From the NCBI RefSeq assembly GCF_003664035.1, contig NZ_RCCK01000010.1, forward strand, positions 1,674,001 through 1,738,000: a stretch of 64,000 nucleotides of DNA, given 5' to 3'. Both the position numbers and the translations under genes were made by a program. Positions 1-9,190 of this stretch are shown here, in pieces. The notes under the pieces were generated by a model that was not told the origin of the DNA, ran no database searches, and worked only from the letters and a program-made list of their open reading frames with translations. Position 1 is the stretch's first letter; every line of letters starts with the position of its first letter. This stretch comes from Pedobacter alluvionis (GTDB lineage: Bacteria > Bacteroidota > Bacteroidia > Sphingobacteriales > Sphingobacteriaceae).

Positions 1-1843
1 CCAGTTTCTTTTCTTCTGCGAGTTTGCCCGATATACTTGCCCCTGCAATTAATAGTTCGTGCGTAATGGTTTTAGTGTATTCTGTAATTTCAGATTTAAA
101 ATCTTTTACTGATGAACCGGAACGTATTTCTTCCAGTCTTTTTTCCCATTGTCCGGTAAGCTCTGCCTGCGCAATCTGTTTATCTTTAACCACTTCGTAA
201 ACAGCCAAACCTTTATTGGTAGGTACGAGATTTCGCTTTTCCCTTGTAATATATTCTCTGGTAATTAACGTTTCGATAATGGAAGCACGGGTTGCGGGCG
301 TACCTAAGCCACTATCTTTCATGGCATAACGTAATTCTTCATCTTCAATCTCTTTGCCACAGGTTTCAAGCGCTTTTAATAACGAAGCCTCGTTATACAT
401 TGGCTTTGGTTTAGTCTGTTTTTCTAAAAGAGATTTTTCGGTGATAGGCAATTGTTCTCCAACGGCAACCTTTGGTAATGCTGCATTGTCTTCATCTTTT
501 TTATCATCTTCAGGATCGTTAAAAACAGCCCGCCAGCCTGCAGAACGGATTACCGTTCCATTAGCCACAAAAGTAACTCCGGATTGAATGGTTATTTTGG
601 TTAACTCTTTGATACATTCCTGATGAAATGCCTCGATCATACGTCCAACAACCATATCGTATACAGCTTGTTTATCCGGACTCAATCCATAAGCCTGTTC
701 GCCGGTCGGTAACACAGCATGGTGATCGGTTACTTTTTTAGCGTTAACACTTCGTTTATTTAAAGCAATGGTTTGCAGAAACTGTGCCTGTTTTCCAAAA
801 TCAGCATGATCGGTAAATTTTGCAATCAAATCTGGAACACCGGCAAAAACATCATCGCCAATATAGCGCGATCCGGTACGCGGGTAAGAAACCAATTTGC
901 TCTCATACAGGTTCTGCAAGATATTAAGTGTTTGATCGGCAGTATATCCTTTTTTCTTATTGGCTTCCTGCTGCAAACTGCTTAAGTCGTGCAGTAGTGG
1001 AGGGGGTTCTTTTCTTGGTTTAGCTTCTACAGCCGTAATGTTTCCACCTGTTGGAAAGCCAGAGGCCACATCCTCTACAAGCGCAAATAACTTTTCTACC
1101 TCTTCCTTTTCCTTATAATTCGAGGTTGATATAGCCTTAAAAACCTGTTCATCTTTAGCCAGTAAAATGCTAATCTGGTAATAGGTTTGGGGAACGAAAT
1201 TTTTAATCTCTAAAAAACGGGCACAAATCATCGCGAGGGTAGGTGTTTGTACGCGTCCCAGCGAAAGAACTGTTCTATTGCCTGCAGAAATACTTAGTGC
1301 CTGTGTAGCATTCATGCCCACCAGCCAATCCGATTCAGAGCGACAATGGGCCGAATTAAATAAAGTATCGTAATCTGTTCCGGGTTTTAAATTTCTGAAT
1401 CCATCTTTTATAGCTTCATCTGTTTGCGAAGAGATCCAAAGGCGTTTAAATGGTTTTTTGCATTTCAGGTAATAATAAATGTACCTGAAAATCAATTCAC
1501 CCTCACGCCCCGCATCCGTTGCTACAATAATTTCACTCGCCTCATCAAAAAGTTTTTTTATCGTATCTAATTGTTTCCGAACAGCCGGATCTTCAACAAA
1601 ACCATCTTTCGTTTTAATTTTCCTGACAGCAAGTTTAAACTTTTGTGGAAGCATGGGTAAATGTTGCTTCCTCCAGCCAATAAAACCATAATCTTGAGGA
1701 GGAGCCAATTGTAATAAATGTCCAAATGCCCAGGTAAAAGAATATCCTTTACCTTCAATGTATCCATCTTTTCTGGTGGTTGCTCCGAAAACTTTAGCAA
1801 GTTCACGACCAACAGAAGGCTTTTCTGCAATTACAATCTTCAT
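1..1843 (-). CDS. topB: DNA topoisomerase III, partial (3' end outside window)
   Basis: Type IA topoisomerase that passes single strands through a transient 5'-phosphotyrosyl break, acting in decatenation and recombination clean-up. The protein starts MKIVIAEKPSVGRELA, the usual Toprim opening of TopB, and has the Toprim acidic motif in VATDAGREGEL. The catalytic tyrosine lies in the SYPRTGSRY motif at about residue 320 (codon 884-886). The family motif LGRVQTPTLAMI precedes it. About 614 codons are in the window and the frame runs open off the left edge, so the C-terminus is missing. Start chosen at the ATG at 1841-1843, which begins exactly at the family N-terminus. It is divergent from the next gene. 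Plasmid- and ICE-borne TopB copies exist, but nothing mobile is visible here. Confidence 0.95.
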   Translation of the reverse strand, partial: MKIVIAEKPSVGRELAKVFGATTRKDGYIEGKGYSFTWAFGHLLQLAPPQDYGFIGWRKQHLPMLPQKFKLAVRKIKTKDGFVEDPAVRKQLDTIKKLFDEASEIIVATDAGREGELIFRYIYYYLKCKKPFKRLWISSQTDEAIKDGFRNLKPGTDYDTLFNSAHCRSESDWLVGMNATQALSISAGNRTVLSLGRVQTPTLAMICARFLEIKNFVPQTYYQISILLAKDEQVFKAISTSNYKEKEEVEKLFALVEDVASGFPTGGNITAVEAKPRKEPPPLLHDLSSLQQEANKKKGYTADQTLNILQNLYESKLVSYPRTGSRYIGDDVFAGVPDLIAKFTDHADFGKQAQFLQTIALNKRSVNAKKVTDHHAVLPTGEQAYGLSPDKQAVYDMVVGRMIEAFHQECIKELTKITIQSGVTFVANGTVIRSAGWRAVFNDPEDDKKDEDNAALPKVAVGEQLPITEKSLLEKQTKPKPMYNEASLLKALETCGKEIEDEELRYAMKDSGLGTPATRASIIETLITREYITREKRNLVPTNKGLAVYEVVKDKQIAQAELTGQWEKRLEEIRSGSSVKDFKSEITEYTKTITHELLIAGASISGKLAEEKKL

Positions 1844-2045
1844 GAATGGGCTTATCTTCTCAAGCGCAAAGATGATTAAAATATCGGCAACAGATTAAAA
1901 AAATTACTCACAATGCCTTTTAATACTCATTTTAGTAAACAATTATCAGATAACTTTGTCCATCACTTGAATCGTTAATTTTTATATCGGATTGATTAAC
2001 AATTTAATAATATCACCATCTAACTGCTTGCAATTATTTTAATGA

Positions 2046-2498
2046 ATGGATAAAATTTACGAACTGAAAGGAAATAAAATTAAAGTTGGACTTGAGCCTC
2101 AATTAATCCGTGTGTACAGCAATGCTCAACTTTGGGCTTATCTGGCGGGAAAAGCAGATGCAAGGCTTGAGCGGTTCGAGCTTTTGGTAAATACAATTAA
2201 AGCCGACTATGAACAGCATTTTGGTAAAACACTTGCCATTTCTAACGCTTCGCTTATTGTAGAAATCCTGGTACATGTGTACTGCGATTACCTGGGTTTA
2301 TACTTTAACCGTATTGTACAAATAAGATGGATTCAGGATTTCGTTAAAAAACTGCTCAAACGTGCCGAGGTTGTAGATTGTGGTGAAAAAGAGGTAGACA
2401 GCAACCGTTGGGTTTGGGATTTGCTTGCAGGCAGCAAATCACTTTTCATTAACATCCTGCCGAAAAAACTAAATGCCAAAAATATTAAGCACCATTAA
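2046..2498 (+). CDS. Conserved-looking hypothetical protein, 150 aa
   Basis: I do not recognise this family. The product is a soluble, basic 150-residue protein without signal peptide or membrane segment. It has a predicted helical middle (residues about 35-105) containing a Cys in HVYCDYLGLY and a second one in VVDCGEKE. The C-terminus is Lys/Asn/His-rich. A TAACTTTG box at 1951-1958 fits the Bacteroidota -7 consensus about 90 bases upstream. Its stop codon overlaps the stop of the convergent L,D-transpeptidase-like gene: the bases TTAA at 2495-2498 serve both genes. The continuous frame and this tight packing argue that it is real. Confidence 0.75.
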   Translation: MDKIYELKGNKIKVGLEPQLIRVYSNAQLWAYLAGKADARLERFELLVNTIKADYEQHFGKTLAISNASLIVEILVHVYCDYLGLYFNRIVQIRWIQDFVKKLLKRAEVVDCGEKEVDSNRWVWDLLAGSKSLFINILPKKLNAKNIKHH

Positions 2499-3280
2499 TC
2501 CATTTGAGCTGCTAAAATCTGTTCCTGATTTAGTATAACACTTGCAGCAAGTGTTTCATTTAAAAATGATGAATTGTATTGCTGGTCTGAATTATTGATA
2601 AACAGCACCGTCCGGTCTGAAATGGTATTGATGACCTGATCGGCGAGTTTAGCAGGAACAGCAGGGCAACCCTGGCTTCTGCCCAATCTACCCAATTGAT
2701 CGATGCTTTTTTGACTTACATAACTGGCGCCATGAACCACAATTGATCGTTCTCTGGCATTGCTGTTAAAACCTTGATCCATGCCATCCAACTTGATCGA
2801 ACGACCGTGTTTGCCACTATAAATTTCGCCGGTTAAATAGAAGCCTAAACTGCTCTGGTTTGAGTTGATGTTATTCGAGAAAGATGAAGGCTTATCGCCA
2901 CCACTGTTTTGCCCATGAGCTACCCAGGTATTTAATACCAGTTTTTTGCTTGCAAGATCGATAATGTATAAACGTTTTTTAGTGCTTTCCTGATCGAAAT
3001 CAGCAATTGTTAAAATAGATTTAGCATGTAATAAACCAGAATATTTCATGTTATAAAACCCGGTTAATGCCTTTTCGAAAACCTGTTCATTTAATCCTGC
3101 AGAATCTAAATGAATTTCGTGGTATATATTTAAGATGTATTGATTGTACAGACTGTCTGCCGCTATATTTTTAATCGTATCTTGTTGTGTTTGGGGTCGA
3201 TCTATCGCTTTCCAACTTGTTCCGACAATGCTCATGCCCACTAAAAAAATCGTAGCAATGTCCAGGATGTATTTCTTCAT
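2495..3280 (-). CDS. L,D-transpeptidase catalytic domain (YkuD-like) protein, exported
   Basis: Probable envelope enzyme of the YkuD_2 type, acting on peptidoglycan peptides through a catalytic Cys. A short cytoplasmic N-terminus is followed by a hydrophobic segment at residues 5-23 that can serve as signal or anchor. The active-site block has His183 in VVHGASY and Cys205 in GRSQGCPAVP, matching the HG...S/T-x-G-C pattern of this family. Length 261 aa is normal for the group. Whether it makes cross-links or cleaves them cannot be told from sequence. It is convergent with the preceding unknown gene, sharing stop-codon bases. Confidence 0.88.
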   Translation of the reverse strand: MKKYILDIATIFLVGMSIVGTSWKAIDRPQTQQDTIKNIAADSLYNQYILNIYHEIHLDSAGLNEQVFEKALTGFYNMKYSGLLHAKSILTIADFDQESTKKRLYIIDLASKKLVLNTWVAHGQNSGGDKPSSFSNNINSNQSSLGFYLTGEIYSGKHGRSIKLDGMDQGFNSNARERSIVVHGASYVSQKSIDQLGRLGRSQGCPAVPAKLADQVINTISDRTVLFINNSDQQYNSSFLNETLAASVILNQEQILAAQMD

Positions 3281-3492
3281 TCAGTATGGTTTAGTTTGAT
3301 GTTAAGTTATTTATACGGTTGTTTTGCTTAAATGTTGCCCAAATCAATTCTGTAGTGCTACAATTACATTTGGTTTTACATTCTTGTGACTTAAGGCATG
3401 AGCATATAGCTTTTAGGAATTTAAATTTAACTGCTGAAAATGGATATCGCTAACAATCGCTTTTATTTTGTGTTATGTATTAAACCTGTATT

Positions 3493-4941
3493 ATGAAAAT
3501 TTTATTAACCGGAGCGAACGGTTATATCGGCACCAGACTAATCCCTTTATTGTTAGAAGAAAAGCATGAAATTGTTTGTATGGTTAGGGATAAGCGCAGG
3601 TTTGTTTCAGCTTCTGATTTAAGTGATCAGGTGAAGGTTATTACAGGTGATTTACTGGATGCAGAAAGCTTAAACGAAATTCCAACAGATATTGATGCCG
3701 CATATTACCTTGTCCATTCCATGTCTTCAAGTGAAACAGGTTTTTCTGATATGGAGAAAGCTTCTTCCGAAAACTTTTCGTCAGCGATAAGAAAAACCAA
3801 TTGCAGGCAGATTATTTATTTAACTGGCATTGCCAATGACGAACATTTATCTAAACATCTGGGATCAAGGTTAGCGGTAGAAGAAGAACTTAAATCATCA
3901 GGAAAAGCATGTACGATTTTAAGAGCAGCTATTATTATCGGCTCGGGAAGTGCCTCATTTGAAATTATTAGAGATTTAACTGAAAAAATTCCTTTCATGA
4001 TTACACCCAAATGGGTGGAAACGCTTTGTCAGCCTATCGGTATCCGCGATGTATTGTCTTATCTGGTAGGTGTTTTACATCATGAGAAAGCATTTAATCA
4101 GACATTCGATATTGGCGGACCTGATGTGCTAACCTACAGGCAAATGCTCTTGGGTTATGCTAAAGAACGTGGGTTGAAACGATGGATCATTACTGTTCCG
4201 GTACTAACACCCCGACTATCTTCTTTATGGTTGAATATGATTACACCTGTACCTTATTCATTAGCCCGTAGTTTGGTAGATAGCATGAAGAATGAAGTAA
4301 TATGTAAAGATAACCGTATCCAGGAAGTTGTACCAATAAAATGTTTAAGCTATGCAGAAGCTTTGCACTTAGCTTTTGAAAAGATCGACCAGAATTCTAT
4401 TGTTTCGAGCTGGAAAGATGCCTTGAACCGTGGTTATTTAAATTCTAATTTTATGGATCAGATTAAGGTGCCACAAAATGGAACCTTAGAATACAAAGTA
4501 AAAATGCCATTCGAACGTAAAGCAGAAGAGGTATTTGAAAATATCTGGAGTATTGGAGGGAATAGGGGTTGGTATTTCATGGATTGGCTGTGGCATTTGC
4601 GTGGCTTTTTAGATAAAATGTTTGGTGGAGTAGGTACCAGAAGAGGCAGGACCAGCAATACCGATTTACAGGCAGGAGATGTACTCGATTTCTGGCGCGT
4701 ACTGCTTGCCGATAAAAAGAGTAAAAGATTGTTACTGTATGCTGAAATGAAAGTGCCTGGTGAGGCATGGCTTGAATTAAAGCTGGTAGAGTTTCATGGA
4801 AAAGCTTTTTTATCACAAATCGCTACTTTCAGACCAAAGGGGTTATGGGGTAGAATGTATTGGTATGCCATGTGGCCATTCCATATTGTTTTATTTAAGG
4901 GGATGGCCCGGGAGATTACCACTTACAAGCCCGATAATTAA
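3493..4941 (+). CDS. SDR-family NAD(P)-dependent oxidoreductase with C-terminal DUF2867
   Basis: N-terminal Rossmann fold (residues 1 to about 290) with the glycine motif TGANGYIG at residues 6-13, followed by a DUF2867 domain (about 320-480). This two-domain architecture is a known bacterial family of unknown substrate. The classical YxxxK catalytic pair is not obvious; the position after the beta-strand reads IYLTGIAND, as in atypical SDRs that act as binding or reductase subunits. No signal peptide. Length 482 aa fits the family. A small membrane-peptide gene follows 37 bases downstream on the same strand and is probably cotranscribed. Confidence 0.88.
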   Translation: MKILLTGANGYIGTRLIPLLLEEKHEIVCMVRDKRRFVSASDLSDQVKVITGDLLDAESLNEIPTDIDAAYYLVHSMSSSETGFSDMEKASSENFSSAIRKTNCRQIIYLTGIANDEHLSKHLGSRLAVEEELKSSGKACTILRAAIIIGSGSASFEIIRDLTEKIPFMITPKWVETLCQPIGIRDVLSYLVGVLHHEKAFNQTFDIGGPDVLTYRQMLLGYAKERGLKRWIITVPVLTPRLSSLWLNMITPVPYSLARSLVDSMKNEVICKDNRIQEVVPIKCLSYAEALHLAFEKIDQNSIVSSWKDALNRGYLNSNFMDQIKVPQNGTLEYKVKMPFERKAEEVFENIWSIGGNRGWYFMDWLWHLRGFLDKMFGGVGTRRGRTSNTDLQAGDVLDFWRVLLADKKSKRLLLYAEMKVPGEAWLELKLVEFHGKAFLSQIATFRPKGLWGRMYWYAMWPFHIVLFKGMAREITTYKPDN

Positions 4942-4978
4942 ATCTATTTGCCTATTTTTGCTGCATAAAGAATGTAAA

Positions 4979-5101
4979 ATGCCAAACGAAGAAAATGATT
5001 ACTCTTTCTGGACCAAATACAAGAGATTTGCTTCAACAGAAATTTTGATGTACCTGATCATGATCATCGGTATTGGCCTCGGGATTATTTTTTTAAGCTA
5101 A
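4979..5101 (+). CDS. Small single-pass membrane protein, 40 aa
   Basis: An ATG at 4979 opens a 40-codon frame with a charged N-terminal half (MPNEENDYSFWTKYKRF) and one hydrophobic helix at residues 23-39 ending at the stop. The same frame runs upstream into the SDR gene, but that extension is out of frame with the SDR protein and looks like a shadow; the ATG in the spacer is the sensible start. It lies 37 bases after the SDR gene and is probably expressed with it. Function unknown. The short length limits certainty. Confidence 0.6.
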   Translation: MPNEENDYSFWTKYKRFASTEILMYLIMIIGIGLGIIFLS

Positions 5102-5138
5102 AGTCTGTTTTTTACGAATGTTACAGGTATATCTCAGC

Positions 5139-7046
5139 CTATTTTTTTAAGCTGAGCGCTAATTTTAAATAATCAGCAGCATTTACCTCATTAACGAATT
5201 TCGAAAACTCATTATACTGCGCTGCAGCAAATGTGCCATCATTGAGTATGAATTTCCGGTAATAGGTTAGTTTGTTGCCCTCTAAACTTGCCTTGCATAC
5301 ATATTCCCCGAAAGGGCCTTTATAAGATTTGTCTTGCCCAATAATCAATTCCTTAATTACATTATCTGGCAAGGTATAAACAATGGTATCTTCATCTGTA
5401 TATCCGCGGTTAATGTAAACGGGTAGAGTTCTGTTCTTTATTTCAGGGATTGACCTCTTCTGATTAAAAGCATTGAGCTGTAAAAACATTTTATTCCCAT
5501 TCACAGGAGCGTAATTTCTGATATTAATGCTTACTTCCTCTGTTAATTTCGGCGATATATCTTTTTTCTGCGCAAGAGAAACGGCCTCGAAATCGATATT
5601 ATCAATGTTATAGGCTTCTTTTAATAATTTATGCTGTTCGGTTATCGATTTCCCAATTAAAGATTCCTGATTTTCATATTGTGAACCCGAATAAACAGTA
5701 TTCATTTTTCCCGATACACTGCCGTCTAACTGAACCGTTAAGTCAGCCCTACGTATCTGCAAGTTCTCAGCGGTTGTTAATTTTGGCGTATGCAATAGTT
5801 TGCCTCCATCGGCAGTACAGGCCAGTACCAGTCTATCATCAGTAAAATCGCTTAAAAAGCCGAAGGGAATTTTTTGGCTCGTGCATTCTAACCAGGTGGT
5901 ATCACCCTTTAATGGCATACATAGAATGATATGATTGCCTTGCACCATACTGGCGTAAGTTGGATCCATACTTTTCTTTTCGGAACCAGCTGATACTACG
6001 CAGTAATAAGAATCTATATTTGCTGCACTGAGCAGGCTTTGCATGTAATTTACCAAAGCTTTACAGTCGCCATAGCCCAAACGGTCTACTTCACTTGCTG
6101 CAATGGGTTGAAAACCACCGATACCAATCTGTACGCTGATATACCTGGTTTTATCTTGTAAATACTGATAGATTTTACGCGCCTTATCTTTGTCCGTTTT
6201 TTCATCTTTTACCAGATCTTTTACCATTTCAATGGTAGCAGGTGGCAGGGCTTTGCGTTCTGCTAACAAATCGTCATAAATCCATTTACCCAGCTCTTTC
6301 CAGTTGGTATAACTGCCTTTATGGTTGTAATAATAAAACGTTTGCGGCGCAATCTGGATATTGGTTGCATAGGTTTCGTGTGCCGGGCTATAGGGTTCTG
6401 TTCTAACGGCCAGAATATTATTTACTTTCCAGATTGTTTTTTTCTGTTTCTCATCAGTTAAAACTTCTGGTGTTCCGCAATAATTCTGGGTTTTAATTCT
6501 TACCTGGTCTATCGGCTTACAAATAAAAGTATAGGTACTTTTTTCCACTGAAACATCATCTGCTGGTTTAGGATTCCAATCAGGAATAATCAGATTTTGC
6601 TTATTTCTAATTTCATAATTGTAAACCAGGGTGTAAGGATATTGGTTTACTGATGGCAGGTAGTGTTTTACGCGGCTATCAACAAATAAGGAGAAACCAT
6701 CGGCCGCACTCATATCAGCAAAATCATTCTGAGAAAACTTGTTGGTGAGTTTGCCAACGCTATTGTAAACTTCTCCTTTTATGCTTTTAATCGAAATATT
6801 TTTATCGTAATAAATGACCAAACGGGCCTCATCCTCTCCATTTTGGTTAAAAACTGTAATGGCTTTTTTTACATTGAGCATTACGTTATCAGGTGAGCGC
6901 ATGTCGACAGTTATTTCCTCATTGCGGATGCAGGCATTGGCGCGGTTACGAAGGTTGGATGGAATTAAATCAACATCATAATTGTCTTGTGCAAAGCCAG
7001 CAAAAGAAACTAAAAGGAAGGAAAACACGGTAAATAGGAATCTCAT
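5139..7046 (-). CDS. Exported DUF3857 / transglutaminase-like protein
   Basis: Signal peptide at residues 1-20 ending SFAGFAQ, then a DUF3857 domain (about 25-230), a transglutaminase-like core (about 270-390) and a DUF3858-like C-terminal beta domain. The core keeps a plausible catalytic set: Cys328 in GYGDCKALV, His372 in GNHIIL, and an acidic residue Glu387 in TWLECT. Such proteins are common in Bacteroidota and are thought to be periplasmic; substrates are unknown. The upstream homologue ends at 7047, one base after this start codon, so the two are surely one transcript. This appears to be the catalytically competent member of the pair. Confidence 0.9.
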   Translation of the reverse strand: MRFLFTVFSFLLVSFAGFAQDNYDVDLIPSNLRNRANACIRNEEITVDMRSPDNVMLNVKKAITVFNQNGEDEARLVIYYDKNISIKSIKGEVYNSVGKLTNKFSQNDFADMSAADGFSLFVDSRVKHYLPSVNQYPYTLVYNYEIRNKQNLIIPDWNPKPADDVSVEKSTYTFICKPIDQVRIKTQNYCGTPEVLTDEKQKKTIWKVNNILAVRTEPYSPAHETYATNIQIAPQTFYYYNHKGSYTNWKELGKWIYDDLLAERKALPPATIEMVKDLVKDEKTDKDKARKIYQYLQDKTRYISVQIGIGGFQPIAASEVDRLGYGDCKALVNYMQSLLSAANIDSYYCVVSAGSEKKSMDPTYASMVQGNHIILCMPLKGDTTWLECTSQKIPFGFLSDFTDDRLVLACTADGGKLLHTPKLTTAENLQIRRADLTVQLDGSVSGKMNTVYSGSQYENQESLIGKSITEQHKLLKEAYNIDNIDFEAVSLAQKKDISPKLTEEVSINIRNYAPVNGNKMFLQLNAFNQKRSIPEIKNRTLPVYINRGYTDEDTIVYTLPDNVIKELIIGQDKSYKGPFGEYVCKASLEGNKLTYYRKFILNDGTFAAAQYNEFSKFVNEVNAADYLKLALSLKK

Positions 7047-9008
7047 TTAATTCGCCTTTTTTAATAAAAACTCTGTTTTCTGGTTCTGGATAATTTTGCT
7101 ATAAAATTCCTTTAAGAAAAGATATTCTTCAGGCTGATAAATAGCATTGTTAAACTGTAAAACCTGACTTATTGAAATGGTGTTTTCATCTAAACCCGTT
7201 TGGAATAAATATCTTCCACCTACATTAGGCAATGCTATGGCCATGTCTTTTGGTTTTTCCAGCAATTGATATTTTTCTGGTAAAAACACATTGATGATAA
7301 TCCGTTCATCAGACGCTGCACCTAAATCAACAGGGTAGGTACGTTCGTTTAAATTAAACGGATTTTTTGAAATGGTATTGATAAAAAACGGGCTGAAATA
7401 AAACTGGTCTTTATTGGTGCCATCATTTATGGTAAACTCTACCTCATATTTTTCTATCAGAGAATTTTCTACACTATCCAGGTTCGAAATTTGATGATCC
7501 AGGATCTTAATTCGGGTTAACCGTTCATCCAGTTTCTCTACATATTCATCAGGAGAACTGTAACGTAGAATATCTTTACGTTTGTTATATGCCGCATAAC
7601 CCATTGTATGGGTGGTTAAAGTGCCAATAATTTTTCCATCGGTAGTCATTTTTCCCGTAAGGATATAACTGGTAATTGCTTTCTGGCTCGCCGTTAAATC
7701 GATCCAGTAAGATGGTTTTTTTAAGTTGATTACCCTGCCTTGATCGTTAATACACCGTAACGGTAATAATCCGAAGGGTAGAAGTGGTTCAGTAGCATCC
7801 AATAAATAACTTTTATCGGCAATATTTACTTTGGCTACCAGGTAATTAAAATCACTCATAACCGGATAAAGCTTATTTACTGTTCCATTATCACGGGTAG
7901 AAAGGATAACAGCCTCTGCATCTAAACCAGCTGCAGAAAGTGCTGCAATTAAGCTCAGGTTAACATCTGCTACGTTGCCCGATCTGTTTTCTAATGCCTT
8001 TTTGATGTTATCTTCTGCGTACTTTCCGTAATAATTATTCCACTTGATCTGTTTTTTAATGTAATTATAAATGGTTTTTGCTTTATCCAAATCGGTAGTA
8101 GTTCCTTTTGTGATTTCTGGAATAAGGTCTTTAAAAATGTCTTTCCTTTTCATCTGGTCGCCCAGTGTTTTATAGGATGACAGCTCATAATCAATATCTT
8201 TCCACGTTTTGGTATAGGACGTTTTACTACCATTTAAATTTTGAACATCCGAAAGCTCGAAATAGATGGCCGATTTGAAGTTACTCGGAGCAGTCATGTT
8301 ATCTTCCTCAATAAACGCCGGAATATTTTTCATCACGTAGGTGATTTTTGAGCAATCAATAGCAACGCCTGACAGCCTTAAACATTCTTTGCTCAATTCT
8401 GATTTTTGATCAGTCAGTTTTTGAAATCCACGTAAAGAAACGTTATAGTTGTAGATCCCTGGAATATAAACCAAATATTCGCTAATCACCTTTGGAATGT
8501 CGCCTTGAAACTCCCATGTTCTGAAATTAAATAGGTTGGGCGATTTTAACCTGTAACTATATTCAATTATTGAGCCTTCTTTTAGGTTTGGAAGGGTAAA
8601 CTTGGTCAGTCTGGTGTATTTTGACCGATTTTCGGTGAAAATGGCTTTTCTATCCATAACCGTTTCTACAAAATTATTAAAAGTAGAAGCTTTTAAATCA
8701 CTGATCGTTTCTTCGCGGGATTCATCTTTATAGGTTGGAATAACAATATTAGCTTCCTTAAAGCCTTCTTTATTGTAGATTTTAATTTTTACATGGTGTT
8801 CAAAAATCAACTCTAAACTGCCTGTATTGTCGTCGCGTTGAATTGATGCGGTACCAAATTCTTTTAAAACAATGGCATTCGCATTACTGTCTATTTTTTT
8901 TCTGTCGAATTCGTAATCATCGTAGGTAATTGCTCCGAAGTTAAAGTTTTGAGCATGAGTAGTTAATGATAAAGACAGGAGGAATAGTATGGGAAATATT
9001 TTATTCAT
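7047..9008 (-). CDS. Exported DUF3857 protein with degenerate transglutaminase-like core
   Basis: Paralogue of the downstream gene: signal peptide (MNKIFPILFLLSLSLTTHAQ), DUF3857 domain, then a transglutaminase-like core. The start was set at the ATG at 9006-9008, which begins a clean signal peptide; a longer frame from 9053 adds 15 residues that would spoil it. The segment equivalent to the catalytic GDCK of the neighbour reads SGNVADVN, with Val (about residue 346) in place of Cys. The His position appears to read DFNYLV. The core therefore looks non-catalytic and may bind rather than cut. It is first in a two-gene operon with zero spacing. Confidence 0.88.
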   Translation of the reverse strand: MNKIFPILFLLSLSLTTHAQNFNFGAITYDDYEFDRKKIDSNANAIVLKEFGTASIQRDDNTGSLELIFEHHVKIKIYNKEGFKEANIVIPTYKDESREETISDLKASTFNNFVETVMDRKAIFTENRSKYTRLTKFTLPNLKEGSIIEYSYRLKSPNLFNFRTWEFQGDIPKVISEYLVYIPGIYNYNVSLRGFQKLTDQKSELSKECLRLSGVAIDCSKITYVMKNIPAFIEEDNMTAPSNFKSAIYFELSDVQNLNGSKTSYTKTWKDIDYELSSYKTLGDQMKRKDIFKDLIPEITKGTTTDLDKAKTIYNYIKKQIKWNNYYGKYAEDNIKKALENRSGNVADVNLSLIAALSAAGLDAEAVILSTRDNGTVNKLYPVMSDFNYLVAKVNIADKSYLLDATEPLLPFGLLPLRCINDQGRVINLKKPSYWIDLTASQKAITSYILTGKMTTDGKIIGTLTTHTMGYAAYNKRKDILRYSSPDEYVEKLDERLTRIKILDHQISNLDSVENSLIEKYEVEFTINDGTNKDQFYFSPFFINTISKNPFNLNERTYPVDLGAASDERIIINVFLPEKYQLLEKPKDMAIALPNVGGRYLFQTGLDENTISISQVLQFNNAIYQPEEYLFLKEFYSKIIQNQKTEFLLKKAN

Positions 9009-9190
9009 TTGAGCGTGTATAAATTGTTGCAATTTAACCCTACAAAGTAACATTCTAAAATAATTTGAAAATTAAATTTATAATTAATAAAGCTGTTTTA
9101 CAGAACTAATGAAACCTTTTTAGCATTTTTGAAAAAAAGAATTTGACATTCCGATTCAAATCTAATGTCGCCAATCTCACATCATAAGAA

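Noticed and set aside
354..1830. Short frames inside the topB region, both strands
   Set aside because: The continuous minus-strand topB frame, with all family motifs, explains the whole stretch.
4796..4978. Extended frame ahead of the 40-aa membrane peptide
   Set aside because: It overlaps the SDR gene in another frame and shows no protein-like composition; only the part from 4979 is kept.
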